64,000 nt of DNA from Streptomyces venezuelae (GTDB taxonomy: Bacteria > Actinomycetota > Actinomycetes > Streptomycetales > Streptomycetaceae), in the NCBI RefSeq assembly GCF_008642275.1, contig NZ_CP029189.1, positions 1,421,001 to 1,485,000 of the forward strand. Direction: 5' to 3'. Positions 42,211 to 52,165 of the stretch are shown piece after piece; within the stretch, counting starts at the first letter, position 1; each line of letters opens with the position of its first letter. The notes beneath the pieces are model-generated. The model saw only the letters and a program-made list of their open reading frames with translations, ran no database searches and was not told where the DNA came from. The position numbers and the translations under genes were made by a program.

Positions 42211-43386
42211 TCAGCGGTTGACGGGGCGTCGGCCGGGGCGGAAGGCCTCCGCCGCGAGCAGCCCGGTGTCGGGGTTGTCGGTGAAGATCCCGTCGATGCC
42301 CTGTTCGAAGTAGGTCCGGAAGGCGCCGAGGGCGTCCCCGTACGCGGTGGGATCGGTTCCCTTGCGGTACTCGGCGGGCAGGAAGCTGTTCTCGTTGCGC
42401 GCGGTGTAGGGGTGCAGCAGCAGTCCGCGGGCGTGGGCGTCCTTCACCAGGGTGGTCGGCGTGCCGAGCCCGCCGGACGCGTCGCGCGGCAGGATCAGGT
42501 CCATGGTCGGGCCGATGCCCTGGGCGAAGCCGGAGATCCACTTCAGCCCCTCGGGCTTGACCAGGTCCGCGACCGTACGCGGGTCCTTGGCCACCTCGAA
42601 GTCCCACGGGCGGGTGCCGGCCGCGGAGAGCAGGACCACGCGGGGCGCGGAGACCAGCCGGGAGAGCCGCTGGATGCTGGAGGGCTCGAAGGACTGGAGG
42701 AAGACGGCTGCGTTCCGCCCGTCGCGCCCGTAGCGGCGCAGCAGCTTGGCGAGGGGCTCCTCCAGACCGAGGCCCAGGCCCCGGAAGAAGCTGGGGTGCT
42801 TGGTCTCGACGTGCAGCCACACCCGCCTGCCGCGCCGCCTGCCCTCGCGGTCGGCCCAGCGGAGCACCTCTTCGAAGGTGGGCACGGCCCACTGCCCGTC
42901 GTAGAGCGTGTTGCGCTGGCGGACGGCGGGGATACGTTCCTTCGCACGCAGGGTCCGCAGCTCGGCCAGGGTGAAGTCCTCGGTGAACCAGCCGGTGACG
43001 GAGACCCCGTCGACGGACTTGGTGGTACGCCGGGAGGCGAACCCGGGGTGCTGGGCGACGTCGGTGGTCCCGCCGATCTCGTTCTCGTGGCGGCACACCA
43101 GATGGCCGTCCCGGGTCGGGACCAGGTCCTGCTCGACCACGTCGGCGCCCAGGTCGAGGGCGAGCTGGTAGGAGCCGATCGTGTGCTCCGGGCGGTAGCC
43201 GCTGGCCCCGCGATGGCCGATGACCGTCGGGTAGGGGAGGTCGCGGTATCCCCCGTCGCCGCGGCCGTCCGCGTACCCGTCCTCCGCCGCGGCGGCGGAA
43301 CCCGCCGTGAGTCCGGTGACCGCGGTGCCCGCCGCCAGGACGGCCGCCCCCAGGACCGTGCGCCGCGCTGCCCCACCCTGTGTCAT
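42211..43386 (-). CDS. glpQ: Tat-exported glycerophosphoryl diester phosphodiesterase
   Basis: 391 residues. A twin-arginine signal (ARRTVLGAAVLAAGTAV) with AxA cleavage near SAAAA. GDPD TIM barrel from about residue 50: catalytic VIGHRGASGYRPEHTIGSYQ and VVEQDLVPTRDGHLVCRHE (metal Glu/Asp and second His), later WLHVETKHPSFF and IDGIFTDNPD. It splits glycerophosphodiesters to glycerol 3-phosphate outside the membrane, usually for phosphate supply. I do not see a clear PHO box in the 250 bases upstream. Start ATG 43386. Confidence 0.93.
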   Translation of the reverse strand: MTQGGAARRTVLGAAVLAAGTAVTGLTAGSAAAAEDGYADGRGDGGYRDLPYPTVIGHRGASGYRPEHTIGSYQLALDLGADVVEQDLVPTRDGHLVCRHENEIGGTTDVAQHPGFASRRTTKSVDGVSVTGWFTEDFTLAELRTLRAKERIPAVRQRNTLYDGQWAVPTFEEVLRWADREGRRRGRRVWLHVETKHPSFFRGLGLGLEEPLAKLLRRYGRDGRNAAVFLQSFEPSSIQRLSRLVSAPRVVLLSAAGTRPWDFEVAKDPRTVADLVKPEGLKWISGFAQGIGPTMDLILPRDASGGLGTPTTLVKDAHARGLLLHPYTARNENSFLPAEYRKGTDPTAYGDALGAFRTYFEQGIDGIFTDNPDTGLLAAEAFRPGRRPVNR

Positions 43387-43638
43387 GAGTGCCCACTCCT
43401 CGTCGTGAACGCCGTGTCGCGGCCCGCGATCGGCGTGCCGATGGTAGGCAGAACGGGGTGGCCGAGCGGCGTGCACGGAGGGCCGATCCGGGGAACTTGG
43501 CGCAAACGTGCGTCAACACTCTGTATCCGACACGTGAACCCGATGTGCGCTCCGACCTGACCCGCGAGTATCGTCCTCACCTGCGCTACCGCCGTGTGGT
43601 GGGTGCGCGAATCGCTTTTCGATGCCGGAGGGCCCACG

Positions 43639-44310
43639 TTGTTCCGTACGAAGCTCATCAAAGCCACTGTCGGACCGGTCATGCGCATGATGTTCCGCAC
43701 CCGTGTGGAGGGCATCGAGAACATCCCCGGTTCCGGTCCGGTGATTCTGGCGGGCAACCACCTCACCTTCATCGACTCCATGATCCTGCCGCTGGTGTGC
43801 GACCGCACGGTCCACTTCATCGGCAAGGACGAGTACGTGACCGGCAAGGGCATCAAGGGCCGCGCCATGGCCTGGTTCTTCACCGGCTCCGGCATGATCC
43901 CCGTCGACCGGGACGGCGCCAACGGCGGCGTCGCGGCCCTGATGACCGGCCGCCGGATCCTCGAAGAGGGCAAGATCTTCGGCATCTACCCCGAGGGCAC
44001 CCGCTCCCCCGACGGCCGGCTCTACCGCGGCCGCACCGGCATCGCCCGCCTGACCCTGATGACCGGCGCCCCCGTGGTGCCGTTCGCGATGATCGGCACC
44101 GACAAGCTCCAGCCCGGCGGCGCCGGCATGCCGCGCCCGGGCCGGGTCACCGTCCGGTTCGGCGAGCCGATGGAGTTCTCCCGCTACGAGGGCATGGACC
44201 GCGACCGCTACGTGCTGCGCGCCGTCACCGACTCGGTGATGGCCGAGGTCATGCGCCTCTCGGGCCAGGAGTACGTCGACATGTACGCCACCAAGGCGAA
44301 GGCCGCGTAG
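43639..44310 (+). CDS. 1-acyl-sn-glycerol-3-phosphate acyltransferase (PlsC family)
   Basis: 223 residues. PlsC domain: NHLTFIDSM (HX4D motif variant N-H-x4-D, His near residue 42), the EGTR motif in IYPEGTRSPDG, and VVPFAMIGTDKL. It adds the second acyl chain to lysophosphatidate or a related acceptor. The likely start is TTG at 43639, with GGAGGG 6 bases upstream; a GTG at 43594 would add 15 residues of unlikely sequence. Divergent from glpQ, so the two lipid-related genes share an intergenic region. Confidence 0.88.
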   Translation: MFRTKLIKATVGPVMRMMFRTRVEGIENIPGSGPVILAGNHLTFIDSMILPLVCDRTVHFIGKDEYVTGKGIKGRAMAWFFTGSGMIPVDRDGANGGVAALMTGRRILEEGKIFGIYPEGTRSPDGRLYRGRTGIARLTLMTGAPVVPFAMIGTDKLQPGGAGMPRPGRVTVRFGEPMEFSRYEGMDRDRYVLRAVTDSVMAEVMRLSGQEYVDMYATKAKAA

Positions 44311-44317
44311 CGCTCCG

Positions 44318-45793
44318 CTACTGACGCTGGAGTGACCGGCTGACGCCCGCCACCGTGGTGGTGGCGAGGATCCAGCCGGTCACGATCAGCAGGTACGACA
44401 GCCACTGGTGCCAGCCGCCCGGTGCGAAGGCCGCTTCCTGGCCGAAACTGACGATCGGCACCATCAGGTCGATCGTGTAGAAGACCGCGTTGAAGTCCGG
44501 GGCCTCCCCCGCCTTCAGGGCGCGCGGCGGGTCGATCCCGTATGCGATCGCCCCGGTCGCCAGCAGGGCCACCAGCCAGCCCGCCGCCCGCAGCGGCCGG
44601 AAGCCGTAGCCGACGGTGGCGTCCTGGAGCAGGCCCCACAGGCGTGTGTGCCGGGGCAGTGTGCGGCGGTGCCTGCGCAGCTTGGCGAGCTGGACGGTCC
44701 GGGCGGCCGCCTCGTCGCCCGCGGTGCGGTAGGCCGCGGCCAGCTGCTCGTACGGGTACGGGAGGTATCCGGGCTCGCCGGCCTCCAGTGCGGCCAGCCG
44801 CTCCTCGGCCGGCAGGTGGGGCCCCAGGGTGCGGTAGGTCAGGCCGTCCAGGCGCAGCGGGTCCCGCCAGGTCCCGGCCCGCATGTTCAGCAGGTCGAAC
44901 TGCGATCGCCGCAGGTTCACGGTGCCCCGTACGTCCTCGCAGGCGGGCAGCCACACCTCGCCGACCGTGCAGCTGGAGGCGCGCAGGGCGATGCCGCCCG
45001 GGTTCTCCAGGACGGCGTGGGCGAGGTTGAGGCGGCCGGGTATCCGTGAGCCGGTGAGGTTGAGGCGGCCCTGCGTCCGGGCCCGGGCGGCGTGGAGGTT
45101 GGTGCCGACCGTGAGGGTCTCGGCCTCCAGGGCGGTGCCGTCGGGGGCGAGCAGGCGGGCGTCGTCCAGGTTGATCCGGCCGCCGACGACGGCTCCGTTG
45201 AGGCGGAACTGGCCGTGGACGGTCAGGTCGTTGGCGATGATGTCTGTGCCGACCTCCGCGTGGTTGAGCTGGAGCGGGGGTTCGTCCGCCTCCTCGCCCG
45301 ACACGGGGCCGATCACCGCGCCCTGGAGGAAGAGGCCGCCGGATATCTTGGCGCCCTGGAGCCGGACGGGGCCGGTGATCCGGCAACAGGAGAGCCGCAG
45401 GACGACGTCGACGCGCAGGGTGGCCGCGGTCAGGCCCGGCAGGGTGGAGTAGCCGAGGACGAGGGCCTTGAGCTGGGCTCCGTACAGGAGCGGTTTGCGT
45501 TCGAACCAGCAGTCGCGCATCCGGATCGGATGGTCGATCACCGCGTAGCGCAGGTCGAGCTTGCCGACGATCCTCGCGCCTTTGATCTTGAGCCCTGCGA
45601 CCCGGCCCTCCGCGGCGGGGGCGGCGCCCAGCAGGAGGGCCCGCAGCACCTCGGCACGCAGCGTACGGTCGGGTCCCCAGTCGGCCCCGTCGACGGAACT
45701 GTCCTCGGGGGCGGCGCGGAAGTCGACCCCGTCGCCGCGCGGGAAGGCCTCCCAGACGCGGCGTTCCGCCGGGGTCAGATCGTTGATCTCCAT
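44318..45793 (-). CDS. Beta-helix (pentapeptide/bactofilin-like) protein with C-terminal membrane region
   Basis: 491 residues. Residues about 60-300 are a run of degenerate repeats of about 20 residues of the form G-x-x-I-x-G-x-L-x-L (GARIVGKLDL, GAKISGGLFLQG, GAVVGGRINLDD, GSRIPGRLNLAH), pointing to a right-handed beta-helix. A helical section follows (QLAAAYRTAGDEAAARTVQL). The C-terminus has two or three membrane helices around FNAVFYTIDLMVPIVSFG, placed like the pore loop of two-TM channels but without TVGYG. Such proteins are sometimes labelled membrane-associated oxidoreductases; I see no redox motif. Function unknown. Confidence 0.75.
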   Translation of the reverse strand: MEINDLTPAERRVWEAFPRGDGVDFRAAPEDSSVDGADWGPDRTLRAEVLRALLLGAAPAAEGRVAGLKIKGARIVGKLDLRYAVIDHPIRMRDCWFERKPLLYGAQLKALVLGYSTLPGLTAATLRVDVVLRLSCCRITGPVRLQGAKISGGLFLQGAVIGPVSGEEADEPPLQLNHAEVGTDIIANDLTVHGQFRLNGAVVGGRINLDDARLLAPDGTALEAETLTVGTNLHAARARTQGRLNLTGSRIPGRLNLAHAVLENPGGIALRASSCTVGEVWLPACEDVRGTVNLRRSQFDLLNMRAGTWRDPLRLDGLTYRTLGPHLPAEERLAALEAGEPGYLPYPYEQLAAAYRTAGDEAAARTVQLAKLRRHRRTLPRHTRLWGLLQDATVGYGFRPLRAAGWLVALLATGAIAYGIDPPRALKAGEAPDFNAVFYTIDLMVPIVSFGQEAAFAPGGWHQWLSYLLIVTGWILATTTVAGVSRSLQRQ

Positions 45794-45798
45794 CGCCG

Positions 45799-45849
45799 GG
45801 ATGGTGTCCCGCGGTTCGACGAACTGTCAACTCCGCCCGGACACCATCC
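45799..45849 (-). promoter_or_regulatory. Inverted repeat between the MFS gene and the beta-helix gene
   Basis: GGATGGTGTCC (45799-45809) and GGACACCATCC (45839-45849), 11-base perfect arms with a 29-base loop. It begins 14 bases after the MFS stop and ends 5 bases before the beta-helix start, so it could terminate the first transcript or mask the poor ribosome site of the second. Confidence 0.5.
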
Positions 45850-45862
45850 TTTCGGCGGTGCG

Positions 45863-47407
45863 TCAGTGCTCGACGCCCTCCTGGAGCCGCTGGCCCTTCA
45901 GCAGGAACCAGGCGGCCACGGCGGTGGCCAGCAGCACGGCCGCGCCGACGCCGGAGGCGAACCGCAGCCCGTCGACGAAGGCGTCCTGGGCGGCGCCCAC
46001 CATCACCTGGGCGGTGTGCGGGTCCAGTGCCTTGGCGGCCTCGACGGCCCCGCCGAGGGATTCGTGCGCGGCGTCGGCGACCGGGCCCGCGACCGAGGCC
46101 GGGGCGGTGAAGCTCTGGTAGACACCGGTGACGATGGAGCCGAGCAGGGCGATGCCGAGGGCTGCGCCGAGCTCGTACGCCGTCTCGGAGACGGCGGAGG
46201 CCGAGCCGGCCTGCTCCTTGGGCACGCTGGAGAGGATCACGTCGGCGGTGACGGTGAAGGAGAAGCCGGCGCCGAGACCGACGACCAGCAGGGCCGCACC
46301 GAGCAGCGGGTAGCCGCTCTCCTTGTGGATCAGGGTGAGCACGGCGAGGGCCAGGCCGATGGCGCCGAGGCCGCCGGCCACGATGGTCCGTACCGAGTAC
46401 CGGCGGGCGTACCGGCCCGCGATCAGGCCGGTGACCACCGCGCCGATGGCGGCGGGCAGTTCGGCGAGGCCCGCCTCCAGCGGGTCGCGGCCCTGGACGA
46501 GCTGCAGGAACTGGGAGAGGAAGAAGACCAGTCCGGAGAGGCCGAAGACGGTGAGCAGGTCGGCGAGGACCGCACCGGAGAAGCCGCGGTGCTTGAAGAG
46601 CCTCATGTCGAGCAGCGGGGACGGCAGGGCGAACTGGCGGCGCACGAACGCGTACAGGGCGCCCGCGCCGAGTGCCGCGGTGGCCGCGACCTCCCAGGTG
46701 ACGCCGTGGGTGGCGACTTCCTTGACGGCGTAGACCACGCTGATCACGCCGACGAGGGAGAGGCCGACGCTCACGAGGTCCCAGGGACCGGCGACCGGGT
46801 TCTTGGATTCGGGAAGCAGCTTGATTCCGACGACGACCAGGGCGATCATCACAGGGAGGTTGATCAGGAAGACCGAGCCCCACCAGAAGTGCTGGAGGAG
46901 GGCTCCGCCGACGACCGGGCCGACGGCCGCGCCGGCCGAGGCGGTGGCGCCCCAGATGCCGATCGCGAGGCTGCGCTCCTTGGGGTCGTGGAAGATGTTG
47001 CGGATCAGCGCGAGGGTGGACGGCATCAGGGTGGCACCGGCCACGCCGAGCAGGGCCCGGGCGACGATCATCATCTCGGGGCTGGTCGCGTAGGCGTTGA
47101 GCACGGACACCGCGCCGAACGCGGCGGCGCCGGTGAGCAGCAGCTTCTTGCGGCCTATCCGGTCACCGAGGCTGCCCATGGAGACCAGGAGTCCGGCGAT
47201 GACGAAGGAGTAGATGTCGCCGATCCACAGCAGCTGGGTGCCGGACGGCTTGAGGTCCTCGGAGAGTGCGGGCGTGGCGAGGCCGAGTACGGTCGCGTCG
47301 ACGGCGACCAGCAGCACGGCGAGCACCAGCACGCCCAGGGCGAGCCAGCGGCCGCGGCTTTTGGTCTCCGTCCCGATCGGGCTGTTCAGGTGCTGGGTCG
47401 TGCTCAT
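45863..47407 (-). CDS. DHA2-family MFS drug exporter
   Basis: 514 residues, about 14 transmembrane helices. Motif D1 ATVLGLATPALSEDL, motif A GSLGDRIGRKK (about 75-85), and the motif C region GATASAGAAVGPVVGG are the marks of proton-driven multidrug exporters of the EmrB/QacA type. The ATG overlaps the stop of the upstream TetR gene as ATGA, so the repressor and pump are co-translated. Substrate unknown. Confidence 0.92.
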   Translation of the reverse strand: MSTTQHLNSPIGTETKSRGRWLALGVLVLAVLLVAVDATVLGLATPALSEDLKPSGTQLLWIGDIYSFVIAGLLVSMGSLGDRIGRKKLLLTGAAAFGAVSVLNAYATSPEMMIVARALLGVAGATLMPSTLALIRNIFHDPKERSLAIGIWGATASAGAAVGPVVGGALLQHFWWGSVFLINLPVMIALVVVGIKLLPESKNPVAGPWDLVSVGLSLVGVISVVYAVKEVATHGVTWEVAATAALGAGALYAFVRRQFALPSPLLDMRLFKHRGFSGAVLADLLTVFGLSGLVFFLSQFLQLVQGRDPLEAGLAELPAAIGAVVTGLIAGRYARRYSVRTIVAGGLGAIGLALAVLTLIHKESGYPLLGAALLVVGLGAGFSFTVTADVILSSVPKEQAGSASAVSETAYELGAALGIALLGSIVTGVYQSFTAPASVAGPVADAAHESLGGAVEAAKALDPHTAQVMVGAAQDAFVDGLRFASGVGAAVLLATAVAAWFLLKGQRLQEGVEH

Positions 47408-47955
47408 TTCTCCACACTCCGTCTGGCGCCACCGAGCAAGAGCTCGATGATCATGTACTGGAAGTCCTTGGCGGCGACCCGGCCGTCCATCACGGCCCAG
47501 GCGCAGGTGCCGACGAGGCCGTAGAGGGCCTCGGTGAGCCATGCGGGGCTCAGGTCGATCCGGATGTCGCCCTCTTCCTGGCCGCGCCGGAAGAGCGCGC
47601 CGACGCGGGCGTCGAGCCGGGCCCACCCCTCGTTGACCTCGTCACCCTCGAACAGCTGGTTCTCGGTGACGAGGAAGGCCAGCAGCTGGGCGTTGGGCTC
47701 GGCCTCGGCGACGAGGCGCTTGATCGCCTCCACCGCGGTGCCCTCGTCGAGGCGGGCGTTGTCGAAGGCCACCTCGAACTCTCTGATGCCGAGGTCTTCG
47801 AGGGCCCGCACGAGGGCGTCGCGTCCGGCGAAGTGCCGGTGGAGGGTCGCGCGGCCGATTCCGGCGGCGCGGGCGACCTCGTCCATCGTGGCGGTCGACT
47901 TGCGGGAAAGCAGGGCGGCCGCATCGCGGAGCACCTGGTCACGATCCATGGCCAT
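47404..47955 (-). CDS. TetR-family repressor of the adjacent MFS exporter
   Basis: 183 residues. N-terminal helix-turn-helix (about 8-55): ATMDEVARAAGIGRATLHRHFAGRDAL, a canonical TetR recognition helix. The C-terminal ligand domain is helical with TEALYGLVGTCAWAVMDG. The start at 47955 has a TATGCT -10-like box 6 bases upstream and no Shine-Dalgarno, so it may be leaderless. A perfect palindrome lies just upstream, expected to be its own operator. Operon with the MFS gene. Confidence 0.92.
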   Translation of the reverse strand: MAMDRDQVLRDAAALLSRKSTATMDEVARAAGIGRATLHRHFAGRDALVRALEDLGIREFEVAFDNARLDEGTAVEAIKRLVAEAEPNAQLLAFLVTENQLFEGDEVNEGWARLDARVGALFRRGQEEGDIRIDLSPAWLTEALYGLVGTCAWAVMDGRVAAKDFQYMIIELLLGGARRSVEK

Positions 47956-47971
47956 GAGACAAGCATACCCC

Positions 47972-47995
47972 GAATGAGACGTCATTGTCTCATTC
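47972..47995. promoter_or_regulatory. TetR operator palindrome
   Basis: GAATGAGAC-GTCATT-GTCTCATTC: perfect 9-base arms around a 6-base spacer, in the promoter region of the TetR-MFS operon. A further half-site, ATGAGACA, overlaps the TetR start codon (47954-47961). Confidence 0.75.
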
Positions 47996-48044
47996 TCTGC
48001 GAAAATGAGCTGCCCGAGGGCAGCCGGAACGGAATCCTGCCGCA

Positions 48045-48572
48045 ATGAAGCCACTGCTGCTGATCGACGTCGACGGCCCGCTGAACCCCTACGCGGCCAA
48101 GGCCCAGCGCCGCCCCGAGGGCTATCGCACCCACCGGATGCGCCCGACGGGCTGGACGGAGGCCGAGCGGGCCAAGCCGCTGCGGGTCTGGCTGAATCCC
48201 GGCCACGGAGCGGAGCTGCTCGCCCTCTCGGAGGTCTACGAGCTGGTCTGGGCCACCACGTGGAAGGACGAGGCCAACGACTGGATCGGCCCCCACCTGG
48301 GACTGCCGGGACTCCCCTTCGTCGACTGGCCGGTGATGCACGGCCGGGCGCCGCGCGGCACGTTCTGGAAGACCCAGTACATCCTCGAATACGCCGGCGA
48401 GCGCCCCTTCGCCTGGATCGACGACGACATCACGGAGCTGGACCGCGAGTACGTCGGCCTGCACCACCCGGCACAGACCCTGCTGATGCGCATCGACGGA
48501 CGGATCGGGCTCGCCCGCGAGGACTTCGACACTCTGGCCGCATGGGCCACACCGTCACCAGTCGACTACTGA
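48045..48572 (+). CDS. HAD-like hydrolase
   Basis: 175 residues. Nucleophile motif DVDGPLNPY at residues 9-17, a middle motif with Trp and Thr (VWATTWKDEAN, about 67-77), a Lys in TFWKTQYI, and the acidic motif AWIDDDI near 126-132. This is the HAD order with the cap reduced. Probably a phosphatase; substrate unknown. Divergent from TetR; its ATG is 50 bases from the palindrome, so the repressor could touch it too. No strong ribosome site. Confidence 0.85.
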   Translation: MKPLLLIDVDGPLNPYAAKAQRRPEGYRTHRMRPTGWTEAERAKPLRVWLNPGHGAELLALSEVYELVWATTWKDEANDWIGPHLGLPGLPFVDWPVMHGRAPRGTFWKTQYILEYAGERPFAWIDDDITELDREYVGLHHPAQTLLMRIDGRIGLAREDFDTLAAWATPSPVDY

Positions 48573-48689
48573 TGGTGATTCGATCATGACTACCCGTGTC
48601 GGTCGGGCTGATGCGAACTGTGATCATTTGGAGTGACGGTGCCCCCGGGAGCCTTCCCCCACCGGCCCGGCACCCGGGAGTCTCTCCTC

Positions 48690-48718
48690 GGTGAACCCCT
48701 ACCCGGGGCGGGTTCACC
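48690..48718. promoter_or_regulatory. Inverted repeat before the secreted-protein gene
   Basis: GGTGAACCC (48690-48698) and GGGTTCACC (48710-48718), perfect 9-base arms 11 bases apart, 33 bases before the ATG at 48752. Could be an operator or the terminator of the HAD gene, though that stop is over 115 bases away. Confidence 0.45.
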
Positions 48719-48751
48719 TGCAGGTATTCCGTCTTAGGCAGGGAGAGAGTC

Positions 48752-49180
48752 ATGAACGCATCACGGAAGCTGGCCATCGGCGCGGCCGCGCTGGCGCTGA
48801 CGACGGTCGGCGGCGTTCTCGCCATGTCCTCGGCGTCGGCCGAGTCCAGGGAGGCGCGGCAGGCGGCGGCGGTCACCACGGCCTGGGCCAGGATCTCCGC
48901 GAGCGGACAGTTCCTGGGCGCGCAGGGGATCACCGGGACCGTGAACCACTTCGGCAACGGCCGCTACAACATCACCACGACGTCCAACCTCAACGGGTGC
49001 GCCCTCCTGGGCACCATCAACACCAACGGCGGCGGCGACCCCGGGCCGGGCAGCTCGTCCATCCTGATCGGCCAGGTGAACGCGAACACCCTCTTCGTCC
49101 GCACCGCGACGCCGTCCGCGGGCGGCAGCCCCGCCGTCGACAGCGACCGGCCGTTCTCCATCAGCGTCGTCTGCCTGTAA
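48752..49180 (+). CDS. Small secreted protein
   Basis: 142 residues. Signal peptide RKLAIGAAALALTTVGGVLA with AxA cleavage near SSASA-ES (about residue 30). The mature part is beta-rich with Asn/Thr/Gly (GNGRYNITTTSNLNGCALLG, INTNGGGDPGPGSSS) and two cysteines that could form one disulfide. The AGGGAGAGAG ribosome site precedes the ATG by a few bases. No family recognised; convergent with argH. Confidence 0.78.
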   Translation: MNASRKLAIGAAALALTTVGGVLAMSSASAESREARQAAAVTTAWARISASGQFLGAQGITGTVNHFGNGRYNITTTSNLNGCALLGTINTNGGGDPGPGSSSILIGQVNANTLFVRTATPSAGGSPAVDSDRPFSISVVCL

Positions 49181-49233
49181 CGCCGAAGGGGCGGGGGAGA
49201 CCATCCGCTCCCCCGCCCCCGGCCGTGCCCGGA

Positions 49234-50673
<1,440 letters not shown>

Positions 50674-50737
50674 TCAAGACTGCATGGCTTTGACTGCTGG
50701 TAAGGCTCCGGAGGCCGGTGTGGCTCCGGATGTGCAA

Positions 50738-50771
50738 CCGCCTCCCCGCCGCGGAGGTAACGGGGAGGCGG
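50738..50771 (-). terminator. Terminator of argG
   Basis: An 11-base-pair perfect stem, CCGCCTCCCCG (50738-50748) and CGGGGAGGCGG (50761-50771), 17 bases beyond the argG stop. It separates argG from argH. Confidence 0.75.
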
Positions 50772-50788
50772 TACGGACTGCCGGTCGG

Positions 50789-51982
50789 TCAGGCGAGGTC
50801 GCGGCGGGCCGCGATCTTCGAGGAGAGACCGAAGATCTCGATGAAGCCCTGGGCCTTGGACTGGTCGAAGGTGTCGCCCGAGTCGTAGGTCGCGAGGTTG
50901 AAGTCGTAGAGCGACTCGTCCGACTTCCGGCCGGTGACGACGGCGCGGCCGCCGTGCAGGGTCATCCGGATGTCACCGGTGACGTGCTGGTTGGCCTCGT
51001 TGATGAAGCCGTCCAGGGCCCGCTTGAGCGGGGAGAACCACAGGCCGTCGTAGACCATCTCGCCCCAGCGCTGCTCGACCTGCCGCTTGTAGCGGGCCAG
51101 CTCGCGCTCGACGGTGACGTTCTCCAGCTCCTGGTGGGCCGTGATCAGCGCGATCGCACCCGGGGCCTCGTACACCTCACGGGACTTGATGCCGACGAGG
51201 CGGTCCTCGACGATGTCGATCCGGCCGATGCCCTGCGCTCCGGCGCGGTCGTTGAGCTGCTGGATGGCCTGCAGCACGGTGACGGGCTTGCCGTCGATGG
51301 CGACCGGGACGCCCTCCTTGAAGGAGATGACGACCTCGTCGGCCTCGCGCGGCAGGGCCGGGTTCGAGGTGTACTCGTAGATGTCCTCGATCGGGGCGTT
51401 CCAGATGTCCTCCAGGAAGCCCGTCTCGACGGCGCGTCCGAAGACGTTCTGGTCGATGGAGTACGGGGACTTCTTGGTGGTCGCGATCGGGAGCTGCTTC
51501 TCCTCGCAGAAGGCGATCGCCTTGTCCCGGGTCATCGCGTAGTCACGGACCGGGGCGATGCACTTGAGGTCCGGGGCGAGGGCGACGATGCCCGCCTCGA
51601 AGCGGACCTGGTCGTTGCCCTTGCCGGTGCAGCCGTGGGCGACGGTCGTGGCGCCGTGCTTCTTGGCGGCGGCGACCAGGTGCTTGACGATGGCCGGCCG
51701 GGAGAGCGCCGAGACCAGCGGGTACCGGTCCATGTAGAGGGCGTTCGCCTTGATCGCCGGGAGGCAGTACTCATTGGCGAACTCGTCGGAGGCGTCGGCG
51801 ACCTCGGCCTCGACCGCACCGCAGTCGAGCGCGCGCTTGCGGATGACGTCCAGGTCCTCGCCGCCCTGGCCGACGTCCACGGCAACGGCGATGACCTCGG
51901 CGCCCGTCTCCTCGGCGATCCAGCCGATGGCGACGGAGGTGTCCAGGCCGCCCGAGTAGGCGAGTACGACGCGCTCGGTCAC
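50789..51982 (-). CDS. argG: Argininosuccinate synthase
   Basis: 397 residues. Joins citrulline and aspartate using ATP. N-type ATP pyrophosphatase loop [12 protein letters not shown] (residues 9-20), [10 protein letters not shown], and [19 protein letters not shown] C-terminal parts. GTG 51982 has a very good AAGGAG 7 bases upstream and is chosen over ATG 52003. An ARG-box-like palindrome lies 30-60 bases upstream. In S. coelicolor argG is elsewhere, while S. clavuligerus keeps it with argH as here. Confidence 0.97.
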   Translation of the reverse strand: MTERVVLAYSGGLDTSVAIGWIAEETGAEVIAVAVDVGQGGEDLDVIRKRALDCGAVEAEVADASDEFANEYCLPAIKANALYMDRYPLVSALSRPAIVKHLVAAAKKHGATTVAHGCTGKGNDQVRFEAGIVALAPDLKCIAPVRDYAMTRDKAIAFCEEKQLPIATTKKSPYSIDQNVFGRAVETGFLEDIWNAPIEDIYEYTSNPALPREADEVVISFKEGVPVAIDGKPVTVLQAIQQLNDRAGAQGIGRIDIVEDRLVGIKSREVYEAPGAIALITAHQELENVTVERELARYKRQVEQRWGEMVYDGLWFSPLKRALDGFINEANQHVTGDIRMTLHGGRAVVTGRKSDESLYDFNLATYDSGDTFDQSKAQGFIEIFGLSSKIAARRDLA

Positions 51983-52010
51983 GGGTTTCTCCTTACGGTG
52001 CATTCAACGA

Positions 52011-52042
52011 CAGGCATAACTATGCATTACTCCGTATGTTTC
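52011..52042. promoter_or_regulatory. ARG-box-like ArgR site upstream of argG
   Basis: GCATA-AC-TATGC (52014-52025) is a perfect short palindrome in an AT-rich island, followed by a weaker CCGTATG half. Matches the TGCAT/ATGCA style of Streptomyces ARG boxes and the site before argC. Confidence 0.6.
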
Positions 52043-52165
52043 GTCAATCGAGGCGTGGGCGCGCCGCGGCCGGCACCCTGCCCTCCGGCCTGACCTGCGG
52101 ATATAAGGGAGGCCGGTCGGCGGCCGATTGCCTACCATCGACCGGAACGACCACAGGGGGGACCC

